Notes under the pieces: generated by a model
The model's input: only the letters and a program-made list of their open reading frames with translations
Told to the model about the DNA's origin: nothing
Databases searched by the model: none
Part shown: positions 41,127-51,009 of the stretch, piece by piece
Numbering within the stretch: the stretch's first letter is position 1
How the letters are laid out: each line of letters opens with the position of its first letter
Translations under genes and position numbers: made by a program
NCBI GenBank assembly: GCA_037178625.1
Contig: JAWZXG010000026.1
Coordinates: 62,001-126,000 of the forward strand
Direction: 5' to 3'
DNA length: 64,000 bases
From: Skeletonema tropicum
Taxonomy: Eukaryota; Bacillariophyta; Thalassiosirophyceae; Thalassiosirales; Thalassiosiraceae

Positions 41127-41990
41127 ATGACTGCCCAACTCGACCAAGCAAACACTCAGCTGCTCAGCCAGCCACCGCCATCCATTTTTGTCTCTCGATC
41201 TGAGGCGTTTCGATACGTCGAATCATGCGAGCTGGCCGAAATGATGCCTTCGAGCAACAACAATAGCAATTTCTTGAATCAACTTTTGTCGTCATCTTCC
41301 TCGTCTAGCAACAATGCCAACAATAACGGTGGAGATGGTAGTAACGACAGAAGCAGCAGCAGTGGCAGTGGCAATAAATATACATCAATCATTCAAATGG
41401 CATTTTTGCTGTATTTAGGGGAATACGTTCACGCACGTCATTTATGGCGTCGTCAACGCAGTAATAACAATTTCATTAGCAGCGATGAATACAATCAGTT
41501 GACCATGTTCTGGACCGCTGCTAAATATTGCTATTTGTGGAGCACGGGCGGAATTTCCTCATCATTGAGCAGTGGCGATGATGAGAGTAGCAATCTCCCC
41601 TATTCAACATTGATGTTGCGTGCACTTCAATCGAATGCGGAATCATCTTTGGAGCCGCTCGCTACGTATTCGAAGGAATTGGTGTCCATCTTTCGTTACA
41701 GAGTAAATGATCGATTGCATTCATCATTTGATGATATTCGTGAAGATGAGTTTATGTTGCGCATGAACTTGAATAGTGACGAAAGTGGCACTGCAGAAGA
41801 TGTTTTGGGGAGATATGGATGGAAGAGTGTTACGGCGGGGGATGCCACTCATCTTGTACCCAATCAAGAATGGAAATCACCAATTGATATCGGGATGGGA
41901 GAAAATGGCGTGATGTCATCTGATGGCGATCGCATTCATCAGTTGAGTGAGGTGGTCATGTTTTTGGAACAGACTAAAATGAGTGCTTGA
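41127..41990 (+). CDS. CSN8: COP9 signalosome subunit 8-like protein, copy 1
   Basis: 287 residues from ATG at 41127. After a Ser/Asn-rich insertion (residues ~45-85) comes a PCI-associated CSN8/PSMD8/eIF3K-type helical domain: FLLYLGEYVHARHLWRR, YNQLTMFWTAAKYCYLW, and further on SLEPLATYSKELVSIFRYRV. The close, VLGRYGWKSVTAGDATHLVP, corresponds to the winged-helix end of CSN8 (G W - - D - - - - - V P). CSN8 is the smallest PCI subunit of the COP9 signalosome, which removes NEDD8 from cullins. The gene symbol is by family resemblance. It differs from the 48811 copy at a few C-terminal codons (SDES, PIDIGMGENG, KMSA). Confidence 0.7.
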   Translation: MTAQLDQANTQLLSQPPPSIFVSRSEAFRYVESCELAEMMPSSNNNSNFLNQLLSSSSSSSNNANNNGGDGSNDRSSSSGSGNKYTSIIQMAFLLYLGEYVHARHLWRRQRSNNNFISSDEYNQLTMFWTAAKYCYLWSTGGISSSLSSGDDESSNLPYSTLMLRALQSNAESSLEPLATYSKELVSIFRYRVNDRLHSSFDDIREDEFMLRMNLNSDESGTAEDVLGRYGWKSVTAGDATHLVPNQEWKSPIDIGMGENGVMSSDGDRIHQLSEVVMFLEQTKMSA

Positions 41991-42389
41991 GTGGAGATAA
42001 GTGGGGGAGAAGAAATTGTGCAATGCTTTGGTCATCGAGCAAATAATGAACATATTCTATAATAATATAGCAGATATCAATTCATATTACGATTTTGTCT
42101 TCTTTCCATCAACCTTCACATTGAATGAGATGAAGTCTTTGATACGAAAGTTCCACGCCACACAGCATTCATTTCACCATGATTCAAATCCTTGCCAAGC
42201 AAGCCATGGATTTGAACTCCTCTCACTCTCAGCTTTCCAACGCTATGTTGATCATTTCTTGAAGTCAAATACTCACTGAGAAGAGATTTGCTGGGGAGGG
42301 TGACCATACACTTAGCCATCGTCCTCTTCTAGCCTCATCTCGCTGCACAGAACTGGGGCCGAAATCATTGGCCGCCTCTATCACAACCA

Positions 42390-42626
42390 CTACCCTTCCT
42401 TCTCCTCTGGCAAATAAAAGACACCGAACATTAAAAGCGCCCCAAATACAATCATCAATAAGCTGGAGAACGCCAAGAATTTCGGACCAGCTCCCTCGCC
42501 CCAGAATCGTTCCGATTGTGCAATTAGACCCTTGTATAAGATGAAATTTTTCGGTTGGACGATGGCCATGAGGAGGCATAAACCCCCGATGATGAGGGCG
42601 GCTAGCCCGGCGTAATTAATCGACAT
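42390..42626 (-). CDS. Small two-segment membrane protein, copy 2 (diverged)
   Basis: 78 residues starting MSINYAGLAALIIGGLCLLM. The frame is open 66 codons further upstream, but alignment with the other two copies fixes this ATG. Same layout as copy 1, with conservative changes (QPKNFILYKGLIAQSERFWG; LLMIVFGALLMFGVFYL), mostly within the hydrophobic pattern, suggesting selection on the protein. It is convergent with CSN8 copy 1. Confidence 0.6.
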   Translation of the reverse strand: MSINYAGLAALIIGGLCLLMAIVQPKNFILYKGLIAQSERFWGEGAGPKFLAFSSLLMIVFGALLMFGVFYLPEEKEG

Positions 42627-43108
42627 AGTGATGGCTGGGTATTGGTAGAAAGTGGATAGTTCAAAACCATAGTGGAAGTGAAGATCGATGATCGATGCAC
42701 GCATGGTCGATGGTAATGAGGAATGAGGAAATAAAGACAGGTTCGTGCTCAGAAGACGTTCTTTTGCGTTCCGAAGATGCACACACATAAGTAGCAATGA
42801 CCTGTGTTCCAAAGACGCACGCACACAGCAATGACCAACGCTTCTTGATCACTTTGTCATACTTCTTATCTTCTTGTCTTGTGTGGGTTGATCATAAAAC
42901 TTTGTACTTAAACATCTAACCCTTTCCATATATGTAAGCAATTCCATTTAATCAAATCTAGCCAATTATGGCTACATTGAATGAGGTTCAGATACCTACC
43001 ACGAGAACCCTGTCTACCGTCTACCCACTCCAGAGAGCCATCAGCGTTCGCAATAATCATTGATGCTATTGTAACAACCTCGTAATTGATGCGGCCAAAG
43101 AAGAAACC
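42627..43108. other. Intergenic
   Basis: Contains the end of the duplicated block (to about 42850). No other gene recognised. Confidence 0.5.
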
Positions 43109-43357
43109 ATGGAATCCTACCCAGAATGCGGTAAAACCTTTAGAAGCAGTATGAGTCTTGTCCAACACTGCTCAAGTTTGGGGCACTCAATGTCTCCTCC
43201 ATCGACGTGCTCTGTGTGTTTGAAGGAGTTCTTTGATGGTGGCAACGTACAGAAGGTAAGACGAAGCTCTCACAACACTTGTTCAGTACTAACTGGACAT
43301 TGTACTTTGTCAACAGCTAGAGTTGTCCTAGATGTTACTCCTACAAACTTTTCATGA
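43109..43357 (+). CDS. Possible zinc-finger exon or remnant
   Basis: Starts MESYPECGKTFRSSMSLVQH and continues CSSLGH, which resembles a C2H2 finger lacking its first Cys; CSVCLKEFFDGGN could be the start of a second. Just after it AAGGTAAGA (about 43253) looks like a splice donor, so only the first ~48 codons may be coding and further exons would lie downstream, where I cannot identify them. Could equally be a remnant. Confidence 0.3.
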   Translation: MESYPECGKTFRSSMSLVQHCSSLGHSMSPPSTCSVCLKEFFDGGNVQKVRRSSHNTCSVLTGHCTLSTARVVLDVTPTNFS

Positions 43358-43614
43358 GGGATACTAAGTGCCACTCCGCACAGTTCAAACTTGCCATGCA
43401 CATCGGCACTGTTGAACAGTTTGGGTACGATATTGTACTGTGGGCGAGAAATTATGTAAAGGTGCTTCATCCTCTGTAATTGGTGCACCATCTCTAAGAT
43501 GACATGATAAAAATTCTCCACAGCAACAATTACAATATTCATTAACATATAAGTTCTATCTCTTCTATTTTCACCACACCGTGAGTTAGGCCATCTCCAT
43601 CTTGGCCACACACT

Positions 43615-44709
43615 TCACTCAAACCCTTCTCTACTATTCTCCTCCCTCTTCTTCATCTCCTTTAACTCCCTCTTCACCATCTTCACATTCGGATTAGTAC
43701 CAAACAAATCATCCATTTCCACAACACTAAACGCATACCAATATCGATCATCAATCAAATGATGTCGTATATGATTATCTCTCATTTTGGCATATCCTCT
43801 CATCAACGGTTGGACAATCCAACGTCCAACGAATGATAACTCTTTGTACGATGGGCAAGTCTTTGGAATTAACCGTGGTTTGACTTTGGTATGTACTATA
43901 TAATGACTCCATTCATATACCAATCCAGCTAGCGAATATCCAATTGTTGCAGTGAGGCAGAAATGGTATTGGGGTAGTAGTATAGCCTTGATGAGGAAAT
44001 GGGCCGTGAATAACCATCCCAAGAGTAGTGCAGGTGGATCAATCGATATATGGAAGTAATCCTTGTCATGATGTGTCCCATGAATCGATTTTCCTATCCA
44101 GTTAAATGGAGAGTGGAGTAATACTCTGTGAAAGATGTATTCTTGAACCCACCAGAGTAGAATTGCACTTGAAAAGATGGACAGTTCCGTGATGGAGAAT
44201 GGTGTTGTGGCCAATAGTTGAATTCGTGTCAAGATGAATGCGGATATTGTGAGTATGACGAGAGGTGGACCAATGTCTTTGAGGAAGAAGTGATGAAGTG
44301 CTTGACTCCACGTGGATGGAATGAGTTGCTTGTCACTGGATGTTGTTGCTTTGGTGGCTACTGTAGTTGTTGCTGTGGTGAGTTGTGGTTCTGGATGTAA
44401 TGATTTCGTTGTCAAAGCACCATCATCGTTACCACTGATGTTGTTAATATTGATGATGATGTCCGCGTCAAGCTCCTCACGAGAAGTAATGACAGGAAGC
44501 GCGGCTGTAGTGGTGCTGCTGCCTTGAAACAATCTCGTTTGTTGTGACTTTAATCTGCAGCTATTGTAATGAGCTGCCCGCAACAACAATCCCTGTGACG
44601 ATGAGACCGAGAAGGCATCGACCGAGTAGCAAAGAGCAGCCACCGCCAATAATAGTAGTAGTAATGTCTTTGACGTCATCTTGCTTCGGATGACTACACG
44701 CGCTGCCAT
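43615..44709 (-). CDS. Plastid-targeted fatty acid hydroxylase superfamily membrane enzyme
   Basis: 364 residues. From the second Met (residue 11) there is a signal peptide, MTSKTLLLLLLAVAALCYSV, then DA|FSVSSSQ, the Phe-led transit peptide motif of diatom plastid preproteins. Residues ~60-130 are Ser/Thr-rich linker. The rest is a fatty acid hydroxylase/sterol desaturase-type domain with the histidine boxes of a di-iron site: EYIFHRVLLH, SIHGTHHDKD, WSHYIVHT and DNHIRHH. At least three membrane segments lie between them (IGPPLVILTISAFILTRIQ; LLLGWLFTAHFLIKAILL; LTATIGYSLAGLVYEW). The pattern is closest to the sphingolipid fatty acid 2-hydroxylase type without a cytochrome b5 domain. The substrate cannot be told. 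The gene is divergent from the tepsin-like gene across 642 bp. Confidence 0.8.
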   Translation of the reverse strand: MAARVVIRSKMTSKTLLLLLLAVAALCYSVDAFSVSSSQGLLLRAAHYNSCRLKSQQTRLFQGSSTTTAALPVITSREELDADIIININNISGNDDGALTTKSLHPEPQLTTATTTVATKATTSSDKQLIPSTWSQALHHFFLKDIGPPLVILTISAFILTRIQLLATTPFSITELSIFSSAILLWWVQEYIFHRVLLHSPFNWIGKSIHGTHHDKDYFHISIDPPALLLGWLFTAHFLIKAILLPQYHFCLTATIGYSLAGLVYEWSHYIVHTKVKPRLIPKTCPSYKELSFVGRWIVQPLMRGYAKMRDNHIRHHLIDDRYWYAFSVVEMDDLFGTNPNVKMVKRELKEMKKREENSREGFE

Positions 44710-45351
44710 CGTTCTTTCTGCGCTATCACTTCATCAACAACATGTGGATGTGGATGAAAACGAATGACTCTATGTTGAAGAACACGCACTTGGCGAATCT
44801 AAATTTCAGCAGGACATTTTGGGACAATCATTGGACATAACAGGACATCCAGGGGTTCCGAATAAGTTCCACCAGTTCCACTATTTCCCCAGAATTGCGC
44901 ACTTCCACCGTAGTTCGCCAGGGTTCAGCTTATGTGGAACTTACGTGGAACACCCGCTGATGTTCCTTAGAACTGTGCGGAACTTTTACCACCCACTTCG
45001 GGACGATTTCCACGTTATACCTAAAAGGAAGAATAATAGTAAATAACATACTGCTATTAATATCCTAAGTAGAATGAAAGATCCCGCCCAAAATCCAAAT
45101 CAAAATTCGAATTGCGAAATGCGAAAGAGCCGAACAACAATGACGCAAAATCCGCGGCATCGCTACCTAAACACACCTCTCTCTCGTTAGTGTTAGTCAA
45201 CGAGTCATTACAATAACGATAATAGAGCAACCGCAAGAAGAGCACTAATAATAATAGCGACTGAGGAGGGCATCATTATCATTATCAAAGCAACAAGAAA
45301 TAACAGAACAACTCACTAACCAAAAAAACAAAATCCAAACACACAACAAAG
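44710..45351. other. Bidirectional intergenic region
   Basis: Lies between two divergent genes and presumably holds both promoters. GTTCCAC/GTGGAAC and GGTTCCG-type motifs recur around 44860-45020. No ORF of note. Confidence 0.5.
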
Positions 45352-48024
45352 ATGGTCTTACGTACATCTGACAAATCCCTCCTCTCCCGAGCAACCGACA
45401 GCTCCACCGCCCCCACCCCCGGCTACCTCTACAACGACATTGGCAAAACCCTCACCTCCCCCCAAGCCTGCATCGACACCTCCAACTACCTCATCCAACG
45501 TCTCTCCCGAAGCAATCCGCACATTAAAAAAAAGTGTTGCAAAGTTTTGGCGAAATTGGTCGTCCATCCTGTCAATCGGGGCATGTTGAAACGCACGTTG
45601 GCGCAGAATCCGAATAGTATTGGAAAGATTAAGGAGTGCTCGGCTTGGAGGGGAACGATGGATGCTGTGACGGGCGATCAGTGGAATGTGGAGGTACGGG
45701 AGGCGGCGAAGGAGTGTTTGGATGTGATTTATTCGGATGCGGGGGAGGCAGAGACACATCAAAGTGGTATGGGGAGTGGAATGATGGGTGGTGGTGGGGG
45801 TGGAGGAATGGCGGGATTGCAGCAACAGCCTCAATATGGTGGACCGGTGGCGGCAACGGCGATTAGTGGTGGTGGATATGGTCCACCCATGGGTGGATCA
45901 TCGGGTAGTGGATATGGGAATGACAGTAATTCCTATGGTGGAAGTGGTGGAGGTGGAGGAGGAGGATCCAGAATGGAAGGCATTGGTAACCCCATGTTTT
46001 CAGATCCACGTCTTGCGCAACAACAATCTTCTACTACTACTGTGGGGAAACTTACATCCAAAGCATCCGAAATTGGTGGAGCCATGTTGGGTATGATCAA
46101 AGATCCATTGGCCAAACAGGCTGCAGCTATGAATCAACAACCTGCTCATCCCAACATGGGTACGTATGGTGGACCAAATATGAGACCAGATCCGTATAGT
46201 CAACCTCCTGGAAGGAATAATTTGGCCATGCAGACGGGGGGACAGTGGACTATGGCGAGTAATCGTGGTCCCAATGCCATTGGTGGTGGTGGTGGAGGGG
46301 GAATGGCTCCACCGACTGAGGCATCACCAGCTCCACGACATGATGATTCGGAATATTACAAGGCGAAGAATGCTACGGGGACGGCATTTAATTGGGCTTC
46401 TTCTTCGGGGGGTGGAGCACCTGCACCTTCTGCTTCGGCTGCTCCTGCTGCTCCTACTGTTAGTGGAGTTGGTGGATCATGGGCGACTGCTCCAGTTGCT
46501 CCTCCACCACCTCCTCCACCTGCGTCGACGACTCCTGCCTCTGTGACTCCTCGGCTAAGTGTTGCAGCTCAATCTCGCATGGAGGCAAATCAATCTGGTC
46601 CATATGGTGGTGGTGGAGGCGGAGGAGGAGGAGGTGGCTTCGTTGCCCCCTCAACCACCACTGCTGCAGGAGACTATGAAAAGAATCTAATTTCCGAACT
46701 TTGTCCCCCCGGCGGTATGAAGGCGGAACCACCCCAAGACAAACTACAAGACTTTGCACGATCCGTCCCCTCACTCAATCCCGACTTGGTCTGCCCCGCA
46801 TTATTGGATGCACTTGAGGATGGAAATCCATGGATCATGCGTGCCAAGGCATTATGTGTCATTGAAACGGTGTTAAAGGTGATGGATCAACAGCAGGGGG
46901 AGAGTAATGCCTATGCGGACTTCTTCCATGCCTGTGCGAGTGAGATTGAACCACTTGCCAATCATGCACGTCAGAGTGTGAAGGCACCGGCGAAGAGGGT
47001 TTTGGGGTTGCTTGGAGTTGCACCGGGTACGGTTACTGCTGCTTCACCAGTGAGGAATAATGGAGTGGCGGCTGCGGCTGCTGCTGCGGCTGAGGCACCC
47101 AATTTGTTGGACTTTGATGGACCATCTGATGTTCCTGCACCGGTGACTGCTGCCCCTCCTGCTCCAGTGGCAGTGACATCCACTGCAAATAATGGAGGTG
47201 ATATGTTTGGAGGTATGACTATGAAGAGTACAGCGGCACCGACGAAGAGTTCTCCTGCTGCACCTGCATTGGTATCAACCGAGTCTACCGAAAGTAGTGG
47301 TGATTTGCTTGGTAATTTTTCAGTTTCTGCGGAGCCTGTCCCTGCCCCTGCTGCTGCTGTTGCTGCCCCATCGTCAGGATCTAGTGATTTGTTTGGAAAC
47401 ATGACAGTCAAGAGCACTCCAGCTGCAGCACCAGCTGAGCCTGTTGCTGCTGCGGCGCCTGCTACTGATGCTGGCCTCATACCATCACCAGCCAATTTGA
47501 CAGCTGCTACTACCGCAACCACAGATTTATCAAGTGTCGGACCATCCAGTGGTGGATCAGCATTTGGTTTCCTTAATGCAACTGCAACTCCATCCACACC
47601 CAGTAAACCCGCTCCCAAGCCCATGGCTCCTACCTCACCTGCGGCTAGTTACGATCCGCTGTTATCACTTGGTGCGCCGACGACAACGACAGCTGCCACC
47701 GCCAACAATGGAGCCATGAACGGAATGAATCCAATGGCACAAATGAACACTGCTCAAATGAATCCAGCACAAATGCAACAAATGCAAATGGCCTATCAAC
47801 AGAATATGATGATGATGCAACAGCAAATGCAACAGATGCAAATGGGCGGTCAAGCCTATGGACGTCAGGGGAGCAATCAAAATATCATGGGCGCCAACTA
47901 CATGAGGCAAGTTCCTGGTGTGCAGGGTGATCAGAGTAGTTCGTTTTCATTTTTGGGTGCTGCTCCGAAGAAGAAGGATACTCATGAGTTTGACTTTGTG
48001 AAGGATGCCATGAAGAGGGGTTAG
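45352..48024 (+). CDS. Tepsin-like ENTH/VHS protein (AP-4 vesicle accessory)
   Basis: 890 residues. Residues ~5-130 are an ENTH-type domain (LLSRATDSSTAPTPGYLYND, YLIQRLSRSNPHIKKKCCKV, VREAAKECLDVIYSDAG). A long Gly/Ala/Pro/Gln region follows, with a second helical VHS-like domain at ~445-560 (NLISELCPPGGMKAEPPQDK, WIMRAKALCVIETVLKVMDQ). The C-terminal third carries repeated short motifs: DMFGGMTMKS, DLLGNFSV, DLFGNMTVKS, SAFGFLN and SFSFLG. Tepsin, the accessory protein of AP-4 coats, binds the adaptor through [GS]LFxG[ML]x[LV] and S[AV]F[SA]FLN peptides, and these motifs are close matches. Order ENTH - VHS-like - motifs agrees with tepsin. It likely acts at trans-Golgi vesicles. It starts at ATG 45352 in an A-rich context. 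Confidence 0.75.
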   Translation: MVLRTSDKSLLSRATDSSTAPTPGYLYNDIGKTLTSPQACIDTSNYLIQRLSRSNPHIKKKCCKVLAKLVVHPVNRGMLKRTLAQNPNSIGKIKECSAWRGTMDAVTGDQWNVEVREAAKECLDVIYSDAGEAETHQSGMGSGMMGGGGGGGMAGLQQQPQYGGPVAATAISGGGYGPPMGGSSGSGYGNDSNSYGGSGGGGGGGSRMEGIGNPMFSDPRLAQQQSSTTTVGKLTSKASEIGGAMLGMIKDPLAKQAAAMNQQPAHPNMGTYGGPNMRPDPYSQPPGRNNLAMQTGGQWTMASNRGPNAIGGGGGGGMAPPTEASPAPRHDDSEYYKAKNATGTAFNWASSSGGGAPAPSASAAPAAPTVSGVGGSWATAPVAPPPPPPPASTTPASVTPRLSVAAQSRMEANQSGPYGGGGGGGGGGGFVAPSTTTAAGDYEKNLISELCPPGGMKAEPPQDKLQDFARSVPSLNPDLVCPALLDALEDGNPWIMRAKALCVIETVLKVMDQQQGESNAYADFFHACASEIEPLANHARQSVKAPAKRVLGLLGVAPGTVTAASPVRNNGVAAAAAAAAEAPNLLDFDGPSDVPAPVTAAPPAPVAVTSTANNGGDMFGGMTMKSTAAPTKSSPAAPALVSTESTESSGDLLGNFSVSAEPVPAPAAAVAAPSSGSSDLFGNMTVKSTPAAAPAEPVAAAAPATDAGLIPSPANLTAATTATTDLSSVGPSSGGSAFGFLNATATPSTPSKPAPKPMAPTSPAASYDPLLSLGAPTTTTAATANNGAMNGMNPMAQMNTAQMNPAQMQQMQMAYQQNMMMMQQQMQQMQMGGQAYGRQGSNQNIMGANYMRQVPGVQGDQSSSFSFLGAAPKKKDTHEFDFVKDAMKRG

Positions 48025-48155
48025 GAGAAAGTGTGATGAAATAGATGGAAGAGAGTACTGATTGCGGCCATGATTGGCTTGAGGTTATTAAATGCGATTA
48101 CTTAAATGGAAGAGTAATTGTTATGTTTCAAGTGATCTATTTAAATACTATCTTC

Positions 48156-49398
48156 ACCTTGAAAAAGTGACGAAGTTTGTTGTATTGTTGGTCATAGCTG
48201 TGTGCATCTTCGGAACACAAAAGAACTTCTTCCGCGCCCGACGAACCTGTCATTTTATTTCCCTTTTCATCATTAATTCCATCATGATCTACTTACATGT
48301 TTTGAACAACATCGACCAATACCCGCCCAGCCATCACCACCTGAACTATGTCGATTAATTACAGCGGGCTAGCCGTCCTCATCATCGGGGGCTTATTTTT
48401 CCTCATGGCCATCATTCAACCGAAAAATTTCATCGTCTACAAGGGTCTAATTGCAAGATCGGAACAATGCTGGGGCGAGGGCAACGGTCCAAAAGTCATG
48501 GCGGCATACAGCCTGATGATGATTGTCTTTGGAGCTCTGTTGATGTTTCGTGTCTTTGGAGTGCAGGAAGAGAAAGAAGGCTAATGATTGTGGTAGAGGC
48601 GGCCTATGATTTCGGCCCCAAAAAGACGCTAAAGAGGACGATCCGCACTGTGTGGCGGAATTTTCGTATCAAAGACTTCATTGCGAAGTTGATGGAAAGA
48701 AGACAAAATCGTAGTATGAATTGATATTTGCTATATTATTATAGAATATGCTTATTATTTGCTCGATGACCAAAGCATTGCACAATTTCTTCTTCCCCAC
48801 TTATCCCCACTCAAGCATTCATTTTAGTCTGTTCCAAAAACATGACCACCTCACTCAACTGATGAATGCGATCGCCATCAGATGACATCACGCCATCTTC
48901 TCCCATTCCGATATCTACTGGTGATTTCCATTCTTGATTGGGTACAAGATGAGTGGCATCCCCCGCCGTAACACTCTTCCATCCATATCTCCCCAAAACA
49001 TCTTCTGCAGTGCCACTTTCTTCACTATTCAAGTTCATGCGCAACATAAACTCATCTTCACGAATATCATCAAATGATGAATGCAATCGATCATTTACTC
49101 TGTAACGAAAGATGGACACCAATTCCTTCGAATACGTAGCGAGCGGCTCCAAAGATGATTCCGCATTCGATTGAAGTGCACGCAACATCAATGTTGAATA
49201 GGGGAGATTGCTACTCTCATCATCGCCACTGCTCAATGATGAGGAAATTCCGCCCGTGCTCCACAAATAGCAATATTTAGCAGCGGTCCAGAACATGGTC
49301 AACTGATTGTATTCATCGCTGCTAATGAAATTGTTATTACTGCGTTGACGACGCCATAAATGACGTGCGTGAACGTATTCCCCTAAATACAGCAAAAA
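48156..49398 (+). repeat. Segmental duplicate S3 core, inverted partner of 38092-39334
   Basis: See 38092-39334. The surrounding larger block, roughly 48156-51050, is the inverted, partly diverged counterpart of 39786-42850 and contains the small membrane protein, CSN8, family A and the SAP-gene fragment in order. Confidence 0.85.
48348..48584 (+). CDS. Small two-segment membrane protein, copy 3
   Basis: 78 residues identical to 38906-39142 minus. It is convergent with the complete CSN8 copy at 48811-49674, 226 bp apart. See copy 1 for the segments. Confidence 0.6.
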   Translation: MSINYSGLAVLIIGGLFFLMAIIQPKNFIVYKGLIARSEQCWGEGNGPKVMAAYSLMMIVFGALLMFRVFGVQEEKEG

Positions 49399-49674
49399 TG
49401 CCATTTGAATGATTGATGTATATTTATTGCCACTGCCACTGCTGCTGCTTCTGTCGTTACTACCATCTCCACCGTTATTGTTGGCATTGTTGCTAGACGA
49501 GGAAGATGACGACAAAAGTTGATTCAAGAAATTGCTATTGTTGTTGCTCGAAGGCATCATTTCGGCCAGCTCGCATGATTCGACGTATCGAAACGCCTCA
49601 GATCGAGAGACAAAAATGGATGGCGGTGGCTGGCTGAGCAGCTGAGTGTTTGCTTGGTCGAGTTGGGCAGTCAT
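48811..49674 (-). CDS. CSN8: COP9 signalosome subunit 8-like protein, copy 2
   Basis: 287 residues, complete, nearly identical to 41127-41990: the first ~210 residues match exactly, and the C-terminal part has EESG, SPVDIGMGEDG and KMNA. The truncated copy at 38092 carries this C-terminal version. It is divergent from A3 at 50169 across a ~494-bp shared upstream region that contains a short inverted CTCGAGCGAG element near 49990. Confidence 0.7.
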   Translation of the reverse strand: MTAQLDQANTQLLSQPPPSIFVSRSEAFRYVESCELAEMMPSSNNNSNFLNQLLSSSSSSSNNANNNGGDGSNDRSSSSGSGNKYTSIIQMAFLLYLGEYVHARHLWRRQRSNNNFISSDEYNQLTMFWTAAKYCYLWSTGGISSSLSSGDDESSNLPYSTLMLRALQSNAESSLEPLATYSKELVSIFRYRVNDRLHSSFDDIREDEFMLRMNLNSEESGTAEDVLGRYGWKSVTAGDATHLVPNQEWKSPVDIGMGEDGVMSSDGDRIHQLSEVVMFLEQTKMNA

Positions 49675-50168
49675 TGTAGCGATTTGTCAAAGCAATGGCG
49701 TTGCGTAGGAGGAAATTAGGTAGGTGGGGCTTTATTAGGTTAGACATGGTTTTGAGTTTTGAGGGATTTTGGATTTTGCAAGCGGGTCTAAAGCGGGCAG
49801 AGAGGGGACGGAGCAAAATATCCAACCACTTTTACACCCGCATTGCTTCACATGGAGCGTGACACAGATGAACACAATCGATACTGTTCATCTGGAAGTT
49901 GGGCCACAACAAGAGCAGCATCGGAACCATGGAGAGAAGATAGACACTTGAAATGCTCCGGCGCCTTTTCAAGTCTTGTGCGCCATCACTCGAGCGAGAG
50001 AGCGCCCCGCCGTGACTGAAGCAAGACCAGAATCAGAATAGAATGCCCTGAGCTCCGACTTCGACTTCACCCTCTCTCTCTAGAATTCTTCTCATAAATA
50101 ATTCTTCCAAAGAATACATCATTAGACCCATATTCAACTCACCAAGTTACTAACGAAACCAATAAGAA

Positions 50169-50630
50169 ATGATCTCTCGAGCATTCTTCCGTATGCTTCC
50201 CTTCTTGTGCCTTATGGTGGCATCTGCCAAGCAGAATGATACCCCATCCCGTCGCCTTTCCAGTCTACGCCGACTCAAGGTCAAGGGAATGAACAACATT
50301 AACATTGAGGGGCCTGCATCCCCTCCAATCGTCGAGGATGATTGGAACGATCGAGCACAGATGGGCAATCGTCACGAGCTTCGTTTCCTCAAAAAGGAAT
50401 CCGATTCTTCTACCAAGACCAAAACAAAGACGGATAAGGAGAGCACTGATGGCAAGAAGGGCAAGACTAAGTCTAGCACAAGCACCACCGAGATGGTCTC
50501 GCCGACTCCTCCGAGCGTAACAACAACAGTGACTCCTGCACCAGCGCCTGATGAGCCTGAAATTGCAAGGATCGTTGCTTCTGGAACTGAGACTGAGGAT
50601 AATGCCGACGATGATGACCTCCTCAGCTAG
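50169..50630 (+). CDS. Family A secreted protein, copy A3
   Basis: 153 residues with signal peptide MISRAFFRMLPFLCLMVASA and the same layout as A1/A2. Substitutions: NNINIEGP, DKESTDGKK, PPSVTTTVTPAPAP, and an extra ETEDN in the acidic end. The RXL motifs are conserved. One of three copies with an intact signal peptide. Confidence 0.75.
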   Translation: MISRAFFRMLPFLCLMVASAKQNDTPSRRLSSLRRLKVKGMNNINIEGPASPPIVEDDWNDRAQMGNRHELRFLKKESDSSTKTKTKTDKESTDGKKGKTKSSTSTTEMVSPTPPSVTTTVTPAPAPDEPEIARIVASGTETEDNADDDDLLS

Positions 50631-50894
50631 AGAGAGTAGACAATCCTGGTAGACTACGTTGATGTCTCTTCGTAATATTAACACGTTATTCATGTTCATG
50701 CTTAATTATAACTCAAATTAAGATAAATCAAAGTGTTTCATACAATGAGTAGTCTTGCGAAAAGTTTCATAGTACAATGAGTAGTTCTCTCTTTCTTTAA
50801 AAGACGTGATTCTTTGTTAGTGTTAACAATTGAACAACAGAGCATCATGTTGGATGTGAAGATGTAGCAAAAAGGTGTACTCTCTTAAGCCGAG

Positions 50895-51003
50895 TTAGTT
50901 GGTGAGGCGTTCAATAAGTGAAGCATTTCTTCCCAAGACTGGTAAAAGCCCCTTTTCTCTTGCTTGAGCAACTCTGTCAGTCAAGTGTCAATCTGCTTCA
51001 TTT
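50895..51003 (-). pseudogene. Fragment of the SAP-domain gene 3' end (copy beside A3)
   Basis: Reads KGLLPVLGRNASLIERLTN and a stop at 50895-50897, a degenerate version of the SAP gene's last residues. The order (A gene, ~265 bp, convergent SAP 3' end) is the same as at 62063/62309. Confidence 0.75.
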
Positions 51004-51009
51004 AGCCGT

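Noticed and set aside
46971..47624. 217-codon antisense ORF within the tepsin-like gene
   Set aside because: Antisense of an Ala/Pro/Thr-rich coding region; Gly/Ala/Val repeats without a domain.
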